46,315 nucleotides of DNA from Clostridia bacterium (GCA_017475765.1 JAFVEY010000063.1:1-46315), one strand, 5' to 3'; counted from the first letter of the stretch, positions 15,486-24,686 are shown. Notes: a model not told the origin generated them from the sequence alone. Numbers and translations are program-made.

Positions 15486-16355
15486 TTGTATTATATTTTC
15501 AACTTCAAAAGATCCGCCGCCGTATTTTCTATGGTTCTTATGTGTATATTGATTGTCGGAGCTTCTGCTGCTTCATTTACCGCCTCACCCGCTGCTGCCG
15601 ATGATTCAAAGCTGCGCATACCGATCATTATGTATCATGGTTTCAGCGAAAGCACGACAAGGCGGAATCAATACATGATATCGCCCGACTGCCTTGAGGA
15701 AGATCTGAAATACTTGAAAGAACACGGCTATACGACCATCTTTCTGTCAGAGCTGACCGAGCATTTCAAAAGCGGTTTGGAACTTCCCGAAAAGCCGATC
15801 ATACTGACATTTGATGACGGATATTATGATAATTATGTATATGCGTGGCCGCTGCTTGAAAAATATGAGTGCAAAGCCGTGATATCTCCGATAGGCAAAG
15901 CTGCCGATGAAGCAGAAAATGAAGAGTACAGAAGCGTTTTGTGGTCACAGTGTACATGGGAAGAACTTAAAGAAATGTCGGATTCGGGTTTTGTCGAGCT
16001 GCAGAATCATACCTATGATCTTCACAAGCTGAACAAGGGCTGGCAGGGCGCTGCAGCTAAAACCGGAGAATCTGACGATGATTACAAACAGCGGCTGAGC
16101 GAAGATCTTCTGAAGTCAAATGCACAAATACAAGAGGTAACGGGGAATGTTCCTGATGCCGTTGTATACCCCTTTGGAGCAAAAAGCGATACAACAGAAG
16201 ATATTGTCCGTTCCCTCGGATTTTCTGCCGCTCTTGACTGCGAAGAAAAAATAAATTATATTGACTCTCCCGATGATCTGTTCCAGCTGCATCGTTTTCT
16301 CAGACCTGACAATATCAGCTCAGCAGATTTTTTTGGCAAGTTCGAGAAGATATGA
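15486..16355 (+). CDS. Secreted polysaccharide deacetylase
   Basis: 289 residues. The N-terminus has a signal peptide (KRSAAVFSMVLMCILIVGASAAS). The NodB homology domain shows the metal and catalytic residues: TFDD with D110-D111, and HTYDLH with H175 and H180; PIIMYHGFS and YPFGA are further family blocks. Such CE4 enzymes remove acetyl groups from peptidoglycan or other amino sugars at the cell surface. The start is a TTG at 15486, the only start in frame after the upstream stop that keeps the signal peptide intact; the Met at 15531 would leave a shortened signal. A weak GAGAG lies upstream. The amidase gene follows 63 bases later, pointing to wall remodelling. Confidence 0.85.
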   Translation: MYYIFNFKRSAAVFSMVLMCILIVGASAASFTASPAAADDSKLRIPIIMYHGFSESTTRRNQYMISPDCLEEDLKYLKEHGYTTIFLSELTEHFKSGLELPEKPIILTFDDGYYDNYVYAWPLLEKYECKAVISPIGKAADEAENEEYRSVLWSQCTWEELKEMSDSGFVELQNHTYDLHKLNKGWQGAAAKTGESDDDYKQRLSEDLLKSNAQIQEVTGNVPDAVVYPFGAKSDTTEDIVRSLGFSAALDCEEKINYIDSPDDLFQLHRFLRPDNISSADFFGKFEKI

Positions 16356-16418
16356 ATTGTCATATTTTACAGAATCTTCGCATAACATTAACGAATCTGT
16401 ATTTTTAGGAGGATATTT

Positions 16419-17162
16419 ATGCCGAAAATATTTCTAAGCCCCTCAACACAGGAATATAACCCCTATATCGACGGCGGAAATGAAGAATATTATATGAATC
16501 TGATTGCCGATGCCATGATACCATACCTTACCGCATCGGGTATCGAGTATGAAAGAAATGATCCCAGCAAAAATGTGAACAGCTCCGTTGCTCAGTCCAA
16601 TGCCGGAGCTTTTGATTTTCACCTTGCGATACATTCCAATGCTTCTCCGGCGCCGAATGCTGGTAAAGTAAGAGGAACACAGATCTATTTTTACCCCAAT
16701 TCCTCCAGAAGCGAAAGAGCTGCCAATATCTTTCTGAAAAACTTCAAGGAGATCTATCCGGATCCGAATCTTGTCAAAACTGTTCCCACCACCACTCTCG
16801 CAGAGCTTGTCCGCACCAATGCACCTGCCATACTGATCGAGGTCGCATACCATGACAACAAGGAGGACGCTCAATGGATAAGAGATAATATCGGTCTGAT
16901 TGCAGAAAATCTGTCACGCTCAACAGCAGAATATTTGGGCGTACCTTTTAGACAGCCCACAGCGGAACGAACCGGCACAGTCACAACAGAAAGCACCGCT
17001 CTTAATCTCCGAGCACAGCCGAGTACCGAATCCACCATTCTTGCAAAAATACCGAAAGGCACACAGCTGCCGATCGTCGGTTCTGACGGACAGTGGTATC
17101 TGACACGTTATTCGGGTCTGGAGGGCTATGTCTACGGACAATATATCACCTTTGAAAATTAA
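16419..17162 (+). CDS. N-acetylmuramoyl-L-alanine amidase with SH3 domain
   Basis: 247 residues. Residues 1-175 are an Amidase_3 zinc domain that would cut the amide between MurNAc and the stem peptide; residues ~184-247 are a bacterial SH3 domain (TALNLRAQPSTESTILAKIPKG...GYVYGQYI). Zinc or catalytic residues are visible as E22/E23, H72 (AIHSNAS) and E141 (ILIEVAYHD). The usual first zinc His of the DPGHGG loop is absent: the loop reads LSPSTQEYN. There is no signal peptide, as in phage-type or sporulation lysins. The ATG follows AGGAGG. It may be co-transcribed with the deacetylase gene. Confidence 0.85.
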   Translation: MPKIFLSPSTQEYNPYIDGGNEEYYMNLIADAMIPYLTASGIEYERNDPSKNVNSSVAQSNAGAFDFHLAIHSNASPAPNAGKVRGTQIYFYPNSSRSERAANIFLKNFKEIYPDPNLVKTVPTTTLAELVRTNAPAILIEVAYHDNKEDAQWIRDNIGLIAENLSRSTAEYLGVPFRQPTAERTGTVTTESTALNLRAQPSTESTILAKIPKGTQLPIVGSDGQWYLTRYSGLEGYVYGQYITFEN

Positions 17163-17200
17163 AGAAGATGCCATTCCAAACAATAAATATAAAAAATGTC

Positions 17201-17229
17201 TTTACAAAATCGAATTACTGTGTTATATT
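17201..17229 (+). promoter_or_regulatory. Promoter of the PerR-like gene
   Basis: TTTACA (17201-17206), 17 bases, TATATT (17224-17229). The predicted start falls at ~17236, just before a TAATAATTATTA palindrome. Confidence 0.55.
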
Positions 17230-17242
17230 ATAATTTAAATAG

Positions 17243-17254
17243 TAATAATTATTA
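17243..17254. promoter_or_regulatory. Possible PerR/Fur-type operator
   Basis: TAATAATTATTA is a perfect 12-base palindrome, AT-only and similar in texture to the PerR box TTATAATnATTATAA. It lies at the predicted start of the perR-like transcript, a position suited to autorepression. Confidence 0.4.
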
Positions 17255-17299
17255 TTTTTATTGCTCGTATAAAACTGTTAATAGCAGAGGTGAAAGATA

Positions 17300-17707
17300 A
17301 TGGCATCGAAACGCAACTTCAGCGCCAAGCGTGAGGCAATTTATAATACTCTTGCATCCACAACGTCTCACCCGACAGCTGACTGGATCTATGATCAGCT
17401 GAAACAGCAAATGCCCGATCTCAGTCTTGGTACTGTTTACAGAAATCTGAATATTTTCAAGGAAATGGGCATCATAAAATCAATTGGTGTCATTAACGGA
17501 CAGGAACGGTTTGATGCAAATGTATCACAGCATTCGCATTTTATATGCAGCAAATGCTTTAAAATTATTGATATTCCCAGCAGAAAAAGATTTATTGACA
17601 GCAGTATCTATGAATATGTCGAATTTGAATGCAGAGCAAAAATCAGCAGCCACAGCATCACCTTTTATGGTATTTGTTCGGAATGTGGAAATTCCGAAAA
17701 TTATTAA
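17300..17707 (+). CDS. Fur-family regulator, PerR-like
   Basis: 135 residues. The winged helix is clear (HPTADWIYDQL, LSLGTVYRNLNIF). The second half has the regulatory-metal ligand region RFDANVSQHSHFIC and a structural zinc site formed by C83/C86 and C126/C129. The RFD and HxH pattern and lack of an extended His tail resemble PerR, the Fe-dependent peroxide sensor, more than Fur or Zur. The reverse rubrerythrin gene starts 71 bases downstream on the same strand, as expected for a peroxide regulon. Ribosome site GAGGTGAAAG. Subtype assignment is inference. Confidence 0.85.
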   Translation: MASKRNFSAKREAIYNTLASTTSHPTADWIYDQLKQQMPDLSLGTVYRNLNIFKEMGIIKSIGVINGQERFDANVSQHSHFICSKCFKIIDIPSRKRFIDSSIYEYVEFECRAKISSHSITFYGICSECGNSENY

Positions 17708-17778
17708 GGTATTGATATCCGAAGAATATTCGGTATATGAATATAATAAAAATACAATTAAAAACGGAGGAAACCAAA

Positions 17779-18324
17779 ATGAAAAAATTTGTCTGTCAGG
17801 TTTGCGGATATGTTTATGAAGGAGAAACTGCTCCCGAACAGTGCCCGATTTGCAAAGCTCCCAAAGAGAAATTCAATGAGCTTAAGGCTGAAACAGCTTA
17901 TGCAACTGTACACGAAGTAGGATCCGCAAAGGGTGTTGATCCTGAAATCTACAAGGAGCTTGTCGCTAACTTCAACGGCGAATGCAGCGAAGTTGGTATG
18001 TATCTTGCAATGGCAAGACAGGCTGACCGTGAGGGTTATCCCGAAATTGCAGCAGCATTCACAAAGTACGCTTTTGAAGAGGCTGAACACGCTGCTAAAT
18101 TTGCAGAGCTTCTCGGCGAGGTACTTACAGACAGCACAAAGAAGAATCTTCAGATGAGAGCTGATGCAGAAGCAGGCGCCTGTGCAGGCAAATTTGAGCT
18201 TGCAAAGAAGGCAAAGGCTCAGAATCTTGACGCTATCCACGATACCGTGCATGAAATGGCTAAGGACGAAGCACGTCACGGTGCAGGCTTTGCAGGACTT
18301 CTCAAGAGATATTTCGGTGAATAA
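17779..18324 (+). CDS. Reverse rubrerythrin (peroxide reductase)
   Basis: 181 residues. Domain order is rubredoxin first (C6/C9 and the CPIC pair near residue 27) followed by a ferritin-like di-iron domain with repeated E...ExxH motifs ([14 protein letters not shown]). This order is reversed from classical rubrerythrin and matches the reverse rubrerythrins of clostridia, which reduce H2O2 and O2 with electrons from NADH via reductases. The start is set by GGAGG at 17766-17770; the frame is open from 17737 but lacks a ribosome site there. A strong terminator follows. A CCGAA-GAATA-TTCGG hairpin at 17719-17733 lies between perR and this gene. Confidence 0.93.
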   Translation: MKKFVCQVCGYVYEGETAPEQCPICKAPKEKFNELKAETAYATVHEVGSAKGVDPEIYKELVANFNGECSEVGMYLAMARQADREGYPEIAAAFTKYAFEEAEHAAKFAELLGEVLTDSTKKNLQMRADAEAGACAGKFELAKKAKAQNLDAIHDTVHEMAKDEARHGAGFAGLLKRYFGE

Positions 18325-18357
18325 CTTTACCGTATCGACAGATATTATCAGGCAATC

Positions 18358-18389
18358 AAAGGAAGCGGAGCAATCCGTTTCCTTTTTTT
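18358..18389 (+). terminator. Terminator after reverse rubrerythrin
   Basis: AAAGGAAGCGGA (18358-18369), loop GCAA, TCCGTTTCCTTT (18374-18385) with one G-U pair, then T-run to 18389. Confidence 0.85.
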
Positions 18390-18407
18390 ACAGGAAGGAG
18401 AATACAG

Positions 18408-19271
18408 ATGGACAGGTCACGCTCCGGCGCTGTTGTCTGCTGCTCGGACGGCAGACGAAATGGCAGCATGGAACAGAAAAAATTCAAAAAGCTCATTCAT
18501 GATATAGAGCTTGCCTCAAAGATGAAGATCACACCCGGACAGTATATTTTTTCCCGTCAAAACAGCATTGCTTCGGCGGAGGCAAAAGAAAGAGCGGATG
18601 AGCTGATGAGCTTTTACAGAGATGACAGTATCACCGATATTTTTGATATATCCGGCGGAGATATTGCGAATGAGATCCTTCCCTATCTTGATTATAATAT
18701 TATCAGAAACTCTCCGGCTGTTTTTTGGGGATACAGCGATCTCACCACTATTATCAACGCCATCTATGCCAAAACAGGCAGAGCCTCCGTTTTGTATCAG
18801 GTCAGAAATATAGAGGGCAGTTTCAGCTGTGTGCAGAAAAAAAGATTTTCGGATTACTTTAACGGGAATGAACAATCCCTTTTCGGTGTAAAATATAAAA
18901 TGCTTGTCGGAAACTGTATGAGCGGTGTTGTTGTCGGTGGCAATATACGATGCTTTCTGAAACTTGCCGGAACGGAATATTTTCCGGAGCTTCAGGGAAA
19001 GCTGCTGCTGCTGGAATCTCTCGGCGGCGGTGAAGCACGGATGAGAACCTGTCTCAGTCAGCTTAAGCAGCTCGGCGCATTTGAAAAAATAAGCGGTATC
19101 ATTCTGGGAACATTTACTGATATGCAGCAAAAAGGAATTTCCCCGACCATCGAAGAGCTTGTGATGAATATGGCAGAAAACAGGCTGCCGATAGCCAAAA
19201 CCGAAGAAATAGGACACGGAGAGGACGCAAAAGCTGTGTTTATAGGTAAGGAATTAACGATACAGGCATGA
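18408..19271 (+). CDS. LD-carboxypeptidase (peptidase family S66)
   Basis: 287 residues. S66 enzymes remove the terminal D-Ala from muropeptide tetrapeptides (LdcA) or cleave microcin C (MccF). The catalytic triad can be placed: Ser110 in WGYSDLT, Glu203 in LLESLGG and His270 in EIGHGEDAK. FDISGGDIANEILPYLDY is the usual block before the nucleophile. There is no signal peptide, so it acts in the cytoplasm, fitting recycling of wall fragments. The ATG follows AAGGAG with seven bases spacing. LdcA is likelier than MccF because no resistance context is present. Confidence 0.88.
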   Translation: MDRSRSGAVVCCSDGRRNGSMEQKKFKKLIHDIELASKMKITPGQYIFSRQNSIASAEAKERADELMSFYRDDSITDIFDISGGDIANEILPYLDYNIIRNSPAVFWGYSDLTTIINAIYAKTGRASVLYQVRNIEGSFSCVQKKRFSDYFNGNEQSLFGVKYKMLVGNCMSGVVVGGNIRCFLKLAGTEYFPELQGKLLLLESLGGGEARMRTCLSQLKQLGAFEKISGIILGTFTDMQQKGISPTIEELVMNMAENRLPIAKTEEIGHGEDAKAVFIGKELTIQA

Positions 19272-19290
19272 TATTACAAAAATTTATAAG

Positions 19291-19319
19291 TTGAAATTAT
19301 CCGGGTATTGTGATATAAT
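19291..19319 (+). promoter_or_regulatory. Sigma-A promoter of metA
   Basis: TTGAAA (19291-19296), 17 bases, TATAAT (19314-19319). The leader of about 60 bases is too short for an S-box or T-box riboswitch. Confidence 0.75.
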
Positions 19320-19384
19320 TTATTTTCAAGCAATATAATGAATTATAGCTATCATGCAGAATTGAAAGAAGTGTTAAAAAATAT

Positions 19385-20308
19385 ATGCCTATTAAAATTC
19401 AAAGCGAATTGCCCGCATTTAAAATTCTTGAATCCGAAAATATTTTTGTTATGAGCAATGAACGTGCTGGCTCTCAGGATATAAGACCGCTTAAAATTAT
19501 TATACTGAATCTGATGCCCACAAAGATAGAAACCGAAACCCAGCTTCTCAGACTTCTGGGAAATACACCCTTGCAGGTGGATATCGAGCTGATGAAAACA
19601 GCCACTCATGTTTCCAAAAATGCCCCTGCCGATCATCTCACCACCTTTTACAAAACCTTTGACGAGGTGAAGAACAACCGCTATGACGGCATGATCATCA
19701 CAGGCGCTCCCGTTGAGCTTTTGGAATTTGAACAGGTGGATTACTGGCAGGAGCTTTGCGAAATAATGGAATGGACAAAGCATAATGTATGCAGTACCTT
19801 CCATATCTGCTGGGGCGCTCAGGCAGGTCTTTATTATCATTACGGCATACCGAAATATAATCTTGACGAAAAACTGTCCGGCATTTATGTCCACAGGGTG
19901 ATGAATACATTTCATCCGCTTATGCGTGGCTTTGACGATAAAATACTTCTTCCTCATTCACGCTATACAGGCACTCATCGTTCGGATATACGCAAGCATG
20001 AGGAGCTTGAAATACTCGCTTCGTCCAATCTTGCCGGAGTGGCAATCGTTGCCAATAAAAACGGCAGACAGTTCTTTGTCACCGGTCATGCCGAATATGA
20101 CCGCAATACGCTTGCCAATGAGTATTTTCGTGACAATAACAAAGGTATTCATCCCCCGCTCCCCTATAACTACTTCCCCGGCAATGACCCCCGTGCGCTT
20201 CCTGCTCTGACCTGGAGAAGCTACTCGACGATTCTTTATTCTAACTGGCTGAACTATTTTGTTTATCAGCAGACACCCTATAACCTTTCGGATATCGGAG
20301 AATTCTGA
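19385..20308 (+). CDS. metA: Homoserine O-acetyltransferase, MetA family
   Basis: 307 residues. It acylates homoserine in the first committed step of methionine synthesis. The acyl-enzyme Cys142 ([10 protein letters not shown]) and the His235-Glu237 pair (VTGHAEYD) are at the family positions. Residue 111, which decides the acyl donor, is Glu (TGAPVE111): Glu111 MetA enzymes use acetyl-CoA, whereas Gly111 enzymes such as that of E. coli use succinyl-CoA. So the product is predicted to be O-acetylhomoserine. The ribosome site is weak (AAAGAAGTG). No other methionine gene lies nearby. Confidence 0.93.
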   Translation: MPIKIQSELPAFKILESENIFVMSNERAGSQDIRPLKIIILNLMPTKIETETQLLRLLGNTPLQVDIELMKTATHVSKNAPADHLTTFYKTFDEVKNNRYDGMIITGAPVELLEFEQVDYWQELCEIMEWTKHNVCSTFHICWGAQAGLYYHYGIPKYNLDEKLSGIYVHRVMNTFHPLMRGFDDKILLPHSRYTGTHRSDIRKHEELEILASSNLAGVAIVANKNGRQFFVTGHAEYDRNTLANEYFRDNNKGIHPPLPYNYFPGNDPRALPALTWRSYSTILYSNWLNYFVYQQTPYNLSDIGEF

Positions 20309-20357
20309 TAATATTGTAAAATACGGGCATAATATGATCAAAGGAGTTGATAATATT

Positions 20358-20549
20358 ATGCCCGAAGCATATAACCGTAAAAATGATTTGCTCCACCCCG
20401 AAAACAGTCAATATGCCTTTGCTCCTGACAATATGGATGAGGCGGAGGACTATCTTGGCTTTGCATCAAACGGTATGACAGATAATGAAAAAATAGATGA
20501 GTTTAATTATTTTGACAATTATCTCGATGAGCGGAGCTTAGAGGATTAA
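20358..20549 (+). CDS. Small acidic hypothetical protein
   Basis: 63 residues, rich in Asp, Glu and Asn (DNMDEAEDYLGFASNG...DEFNYFDNYLDERSLED), with no Cys and no hydrophobic segment. ATG at 20358 follows AAGGAG by 11 bases; the frame is open from 20259 but that start overlaps the end of metA. It lies 49 bases after metA and is followed by a strong terminator, so it may be a small passenger of the metA transcript. I do not recognise it. Confidence 0.5.
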   Translation: MPEAYNRKNDLLHPENSQYAFAPDNMDEAEDYLGFASNGMTDNEKIDEFNYFDNYLDERSLED

Positions 20550-20558
20550 CACAATCAG

Positions 20559-20602
20559 ATCCGTACAGGCGGCTTTTTGCAGCAGACTGTACGGATTTTT
20601 TT
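20559..20602 (+). terminator. Rho-independent terminator
   Basis: ATCCGTACAG (20559-20568) pairs with CTGTACGGAT (20587-20596), followed by a T-run to 20602. Confidence 0.85.
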
Positions 20603-20665
20603 GTGCATTATGCAATCATCATTCTATCAAATTCATTCTTTTGTCCAAAAAGACATAGATATAAT

Positions 20666-20694
20666 TTGACACATCAAACAAATAACATTATAAT
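20666..20694 (+). promoter_or_regulatory. Sigma-A promoter of the YhgE operon
   Basis: TTGACA (20666-20671), 17 bases, TATAAT (20689-20694); a second overlapping TATAAT sits at 20694-20699. Confidence 0.8.
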
Positions 20695-20743
20695 ATAATT
20701 TATCATAGGTAAAAAAGTATATCACAGAAATGGAGGTTAATTT

Positions 20744-21337
20744 ATGTCACCGAAGGAAAAAAACGAAAAATACATACCGAAAAAACCTTCCGAGTATATT
20801 GACAACCGTTCAGAGGAAGAAAAGGAAACCGAAAGACATCTTCATAAGGAATACGACAACAAAAACAAAGATATCCCGCCGCTTTCGCAAAGCGAACGGG
20901 AACATCTTACCTATCTCAGGATTTTGGAACAGTATAATGAAGCTAAAATCAAGCGTACAAATTACAGGCGCTACGGTTCGGCTTTTATCATCATATCGGC
21001 ACTCGTATTTCTGACACTTATTTTCAGTCTTGAAACAAAAATAGAATTTCTCTGTCTTTGGATTGTGGTTATTCTTTATTGTGTGGCTGTTATGATAAGA
21101 GCTGATTACAAATACCATACATTTAAGGAATATCTGGGTATTGCGGATGAATTCGATTATTACGGAATGGATGAGGACGATGAAGAGGATAAGCCGCCGG
21201 AACCCGGTATCAAGCAAGCCAAAACAGAAACTGTAACAAAAGTCCAACAAAAAACATCTGCTGAAACTGAAATAAAGTCACAATATGAATTTGGAACGGC
21301 AGACAAACTGTCAAAGAACGAGGAGGGCAAGAAATGA
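20744..21337 (+). CDS. Two-TM membrane protein, YhgE operon partner
   Basis: 197 residues. A charged N-terminal third (KEKNEKYIPKKPSEYIDNRSEEEKETERHLHKEY) is followed by two membrane helices (~77-98 and ~103-118), then an acidic stretch YGMDEDDEEDKPPEP and a Thr/Lys-rich tail. I do not recognise the family. The stop overlaps the start of the YhgE/Pip gene by ATGA, so the two are translationally coupled and may form one membrane complex. The ATG follows GGAGG. Confidence 0.6.
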   Translation: MSPKEKNEKYIPKKPSEYIDNRSEEEKETERHLHKEYDNKNKDIPPLSQSEREHLTYLRILEQYNEAKIKRTNYRRYGSAFIIISALVFLTLIFSLETKIEFLCLWIVVILYCVAVMIRADYKYHTFKEYLGIADEFDYYGMDEDDEEDKPPEPGIKQAKTETVTKVQQKTSAETEIKSQYEFGTADKLSKNEEGKK

Positions 21338-23496
21338 AAAACATCTTCAGTATTTTTCGGCATGACCTGAAAAATATTGCCAAAAATATTATTGTATTTA
21401 TTGTTGTCATAGGAATTGCGGTTCTGCCTGCACTTTACGCATGGTTTAATATCGCTGCCAACTGGGATCCGTATTCGAGTACAGGCGGAATAGGCTTTGC
21501 AGTATGCACCAAGGACAAGGGATATTCCTATAAGATCATGACCATCAACGCAGGCCAACAGATTGTCAGCAATCTTGAAAAAAACGACAAGATGGGCTGG
21601 ACATTCGTAAGCGAACAGGAAGCTCTTGATGGTGTTAAAGACGGAACCTACTATGCCGCTGTCATTATTCCGGAGGATTTCAGCGAAAATCTCTTTTCCG
21701 TGACAACCGGAAAATTCAAGCAGGCAGAGCTTCACTACTACATCAACGAAAAGAAAAATGCCATTGCACCGAAAATAACTGACAAGGGTATTCAGACGAT
21801 TGAGGAAACCGTCAATTCCACCTATGTCAGCACGGTAACACAGGTAATCGCAAGTGCTCTCAACATAACAGCTGATACGGTCGGCGACTCAAAGGATACA
21901 ATCTCAGACCAGATCATCGAAAAGCTGGAAAATGCCAAAAACGACATTGACGGCTTTAAAACCACCATTGATGTCTTCACATCCACTCTCAATACCGTTG
22001 ACAGTCTTGTAAAAGCAAACAAGGATATGCTCCCTACTATACAGGATGCTCTTAACAAAGGCAGTCTCAGAGCCGATGAGATCAAAGACGCTGTTTCCTC
22101 CACACGCAACACATCAAAAAAAGTCAGCGGCTCCGTGGAGGGAATCATCAAATCTGCTCAGAGCGTATCAGACAATATCAGCACACAGCTTGATGATGCT
22201 TTTCAGAATATTGAAACCAATTCCGCTTCTTCTGCCGATAAGCTGCGCACCGTCACGCTGCTGAACGAAAAAATTATTTCTGTTAATAATTATGCCCTGT
22301 CCATTCTTCAGGATGTGCAGGATAATTTCGGTGTTGACTGTTCAAAAACCATCGGAAGGCTCACAAATGCTAATGATCGTCAGCAGCAGCTTGAAGATAT
22401 GATCAATTCCGCCGCTGATACAATCACCTCAACCGGCAAGCTGCCGAAAGAAACACAGGATAAAATAAAATCATTGGCATCCTCCGCCAATAATGAGCTT
22501 CAATCGGCTGAAACCGCATTTGACGGAATAAAAAATATGATCGATACGGCTGTTGACAAATCTATGGCTGTGCTTGATGATGTTTCGGAAATGCTCCAGA
22601 ATCTTGGTTCTGATGTTCCGAATTTTGAAACTTCCCTTGATAACGCTTCAAACACAATCCAATCAATCAAACAGTCTTTTGAAGATCTGAAAGACTATAT
22701 TGATCAGGCAAAGAATAAAATTGATAATCTTGTGACAAAGGTAAATGATTTCAAAAACAATAAAACCATTGAAAACTTTATCACACCTATCATTGAAAAT
22801 CCTGAAGCTTTGGGTGAATTTATATCCAGCCCTGTCAAGGTAGAAACAACCGAACTGTTCCCGATAGAAAACTACGGAACAGGCATGACACCTTTCTACA
22901 CCTCTCTCGGCTTCTGGGTAGGCGGAATTATCCTTGTTGCCATTGCCAGAACCGACCTGACAAAGCATGAGCTGCGCAGACTCAACAAACCAAATTCCAC
23001 TCAGATGTTCTTTGGAAGATATCTGATTTTCTTTGTACTGGGTCAGATACAGGCATGGATCATCGCACTCGGAGATCTTTTCTTCCTGAAAATACAATGC
23101 GAAAATCCGCTGATGTTCATTGCCGGATGTCTGATTTCCAGCTTCGTTTATACCATCATCATCTACTCTCTCACCATCACTTTCAGCGTTATAGGAAAAG
23201 CTCTTGCGGTCGTTATTCTGGTAATTCAGATAGCAGGTTCGGGCGGTACCTTCCCGATAGAAGTTCTTCCTGCACCGTTTCAGGCTATCTCGCCGTACCT
23301 GCCTTTCAAATACGGAATCAACGCTCTTCGTGAAGCGGTGGCAGGTCCCGATTTCGGAGCATTCACTTATGATATCTTGATGCTCCTTGCATTTGTACCG
23401 TTTGCCCTCATACTCGGCATTGTTCTACGCAAACCCTGTATTAAAATCATCAACTTCCTCAATGAAAGAATTGAACAGAGCGATGTCATCATTTGA
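21334..23496 (+). CDS. YhgE/Pip domain membrane protein
   Basis: 720 residues. It has one N-terminal membrane helix with the family signature VIGIAVLPALYAWFNIAANWDPY, a long extracellular region with coiled-coil character (~190-480), and five or so C-terminal membrane helices of the ABC-2 type. YhgE/Pip proteins include the Lactococcus phage infection protein Pip, a receptor-like factor for c2 phage, and homologues (EsaA-like) tied to type VII secretion. Which role applies here cannot be read, and no ESX or LXG gene is nearby. It starts within the stop of the upstream gene and ends at a bidirectional terminator. Confidence 0.88.
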   Translation: MKNIFSIFRHDLKNIAKNIIVFIVVIGIAVLPALYAWFNIAANWDPYSSTGGIGFAVCTKDKGYSYKIMTINAGQQIVSNLEKNDKMGWTFVSEQEALDGVKDGTYYAAVIIPEDFSENLFSVTTGKFKQAELHYYINEKKNAIAPKITDKGIQTIEETVNSTYVSTVTQVIASALNITADTVGDSKDTISDQIIEKLENAKNDIDGFKTTIDVFTSTLNTVDSLVKANKDMLPTIQDALNKGSLRADEIKDAVSSTRNTSKKVSGSVEGIIKSAQSVSDNISTQLDDAFQNIETNSASSADKLRTVTLLNEKIISVNNYALSILQDVQDNFGVDCSKTIGRLTNANDRQQQLEDMINSAADTITSTGKLPKETQDKIKSLASSANNELQSAETAFDGIKNMIDTAVDKSMAVLDDVSEMLQNLGSDVPNFETSLDNASNTIQSIKQSFEDLKDYIDQAKNKIDNLVTKVNDFKNNKTIENFITPIIENPEALGEFISSPVKVETTELFPIENYGTGMTPFYTSLGFWVGGIILVAIARTDLTKHELRRLNKPNSTQMFFGRYLIFFVLGQIQAWIIALGDLFFLKIQCENPLMFIAGCLISSFVYTIIIYSLTITFSVIGKALAVVILVIQIAGSGGTFPIEVLPAPFQAISPYLPFKYGINALREAVAGPDFGAFTYDILMLLAFVPFALILGIVLRKPCIKIINFLNERIEQSDVII

Positions 23497-23520
23497 TCCG
23501 TCAGCTCAATCATAACAAAA

Positions 23521-23564
23521 ACTAACCGTCCGATGCAGATCAGCAAGTGCATCGGACGGTTAGT
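23521..23564. terminator. Bidirectional terminator between yhgE and rpoD
   Basis: A 17-base perfect stem (23521-23537 with 23548-23564, core AACCGTCCGATGCA) separates two convergent genes; T-rich on both exits (GTTTATTAT on plus, AGTTTTTG on minus). Confidence 0.85.
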
Positions 23565-23582
23565 TTATTATGTATAAGATGA

Positions 23583-24686
23583 TCAATCCAAAAAATCTCT
23601 CAGCTTTTTGCTTCTGCTGGGATGACGCAGTTTGCGGAGAGCTTTGGCCTCTATCTGCCTGATTCTCTCTCTTGTGACATTGAATTCCTCTCCCACCTCT
23701 TCCAGCGTTCTTGATCTGCCGTCATCAAGTCCGAAACGAAGGCGCAGAACCTTTGCCTCTCTCGGTGTAAGCGTTGACAGAACAGCCGAAAGCTGCTCTT
23801 TCAGAAGTGTATTGGAGGCAGCTTCCTGTGGCGCCGGTGCATCATCATCAGGAATAAAATCTCCGAGATGACTGTCTTCCTCCTCGCCTATCGGCGTTTC
23901 AAGAGAAACAGGCTCCTGTGAAAGTCTTGTAATTTCCTTGACCTTATCGACAGGCATATCCAGAAGATCGGCTATTTCCTCAGCAGAAGGCTCATGTCCG
24001 GTTATATGGAGAAGCTGGCTTGAAGCCTTTTTGACCTTATTGATCGTTTCTACCATATGGACGGGAATTCTGATTGTTCTTGCCTGATCTGCGATCGCTC
24101 TTGTGATTGCCTGCCGGATCCACCATGTCGCATAGGTAGAAAATTTGAAGCCCTTTGTGTGGTCAAATTTTTCGACAGCCTTGATCAATCCGAGATTACC
24201 CTCCTGAATCAGATCCAAAAACTGCATCCCTCTTCCGAGATAGCGCTTTGCAATACTTACCACCAGCCGGAGATTAGCTTCCGACAGTCTTTGTTTTGCT
24301 TCCTTATCGCCATTGGATATCCTGATGGCAATGTCCGTTTCCTCCTCAGATGTCAAAAGCGGCACCTTGCCTATATCCTTAAGATAGATCTTGACAGGAT
24401 CGTCTATTGCAACGCTGTCCGAATAATCCTGCAAATCATCAGTATTATCCTCTAATCCTATCGTGGTAAGCTCATCGTCATCCAGCATGATATCGTCAAG
24501 CGTTTCAACAATCTCGATACCGTTGGTTTCAAGAGAATCATAAAACCTTTCCATCTGCTCGGCATCAATATCCATCTCTCCGATAGCATCCAGTATCTCC
24601 TTATTGCTGAGCTGCCCCTTTGATTTTCCAAGCTCGGTAAGCTCCTTGAGAACCGATTTTTTTTCAGGCTGAGCATTATTAGCCAT
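23583..24686 (-). CDS. rpoD: Housekeeping sigma factor RpoD, second copy
   Basis: 367 residues. A short region 1.1 ([40 protein letters not shown]) is followed by regions 1.2 to 4. All core features are intact: [20 protein letters not shown] (2.2), [17 protein letters not shown] (2.3-2.4), [10 protein letters not shown] (3.0) and [18 protein letters not shown] (4.2). It should recognise ordinary TTGACA/TATAAT promoters. The start at 24686 follows GGAGG. It is the last of three consecutive sigma-70 genes after dnaG and ends [11 protein letters not shown]. Which copy is the main housekeeping factor cannot be told; the other full copy directly follows dnaG as in most clostridia. Confidence 0.93.
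   Translation of the reverse strand: MANNAQPEKKSVLKELTELGKSKGQLSNKEILDAIGEMDIDAEQMERFYDSLETNGIEIVETLDDIMLDDDELTTIGLEDNTDDLQDYSDSVAIDDPVKIYLKDIGKVPLLTSEEETDIAIRISNGDKEAKQRLSEANLRLVVSIAKRYLGRGMQFLDLIQEGNLGLIKAVEKFDHTKGFKFSTYATWWIRQAITRAIADQARTIRIPVHMVETINKVKKASSQLLHITGHEPSAEEIADLLDMPVDKVKEITRLSQEPVSLETPIGEEEDSHLGDFIPDDDAPAPQEAASNTLLKEQLSAVLSTLTPREAKVLRLRFGLDDGRSRTLEEVGEEFNVTRERIRQIEAKALRKLRHPSRSKKLRDFLD

Noticed and set aside
16356-16418. Possible terminator between the deacetylase and amidase genes
   Set aside because: ACAGA...TCTGT with TTCG/CGAA forms only a broken, weak stem before TATTTTT; too poor to call.
19272-19384. Possible SAM or T-box riboswitch ahead of metA
   Set aside because: The consensus promoter leaves only about 60 bases of leader, with no conserved riboswitch core.
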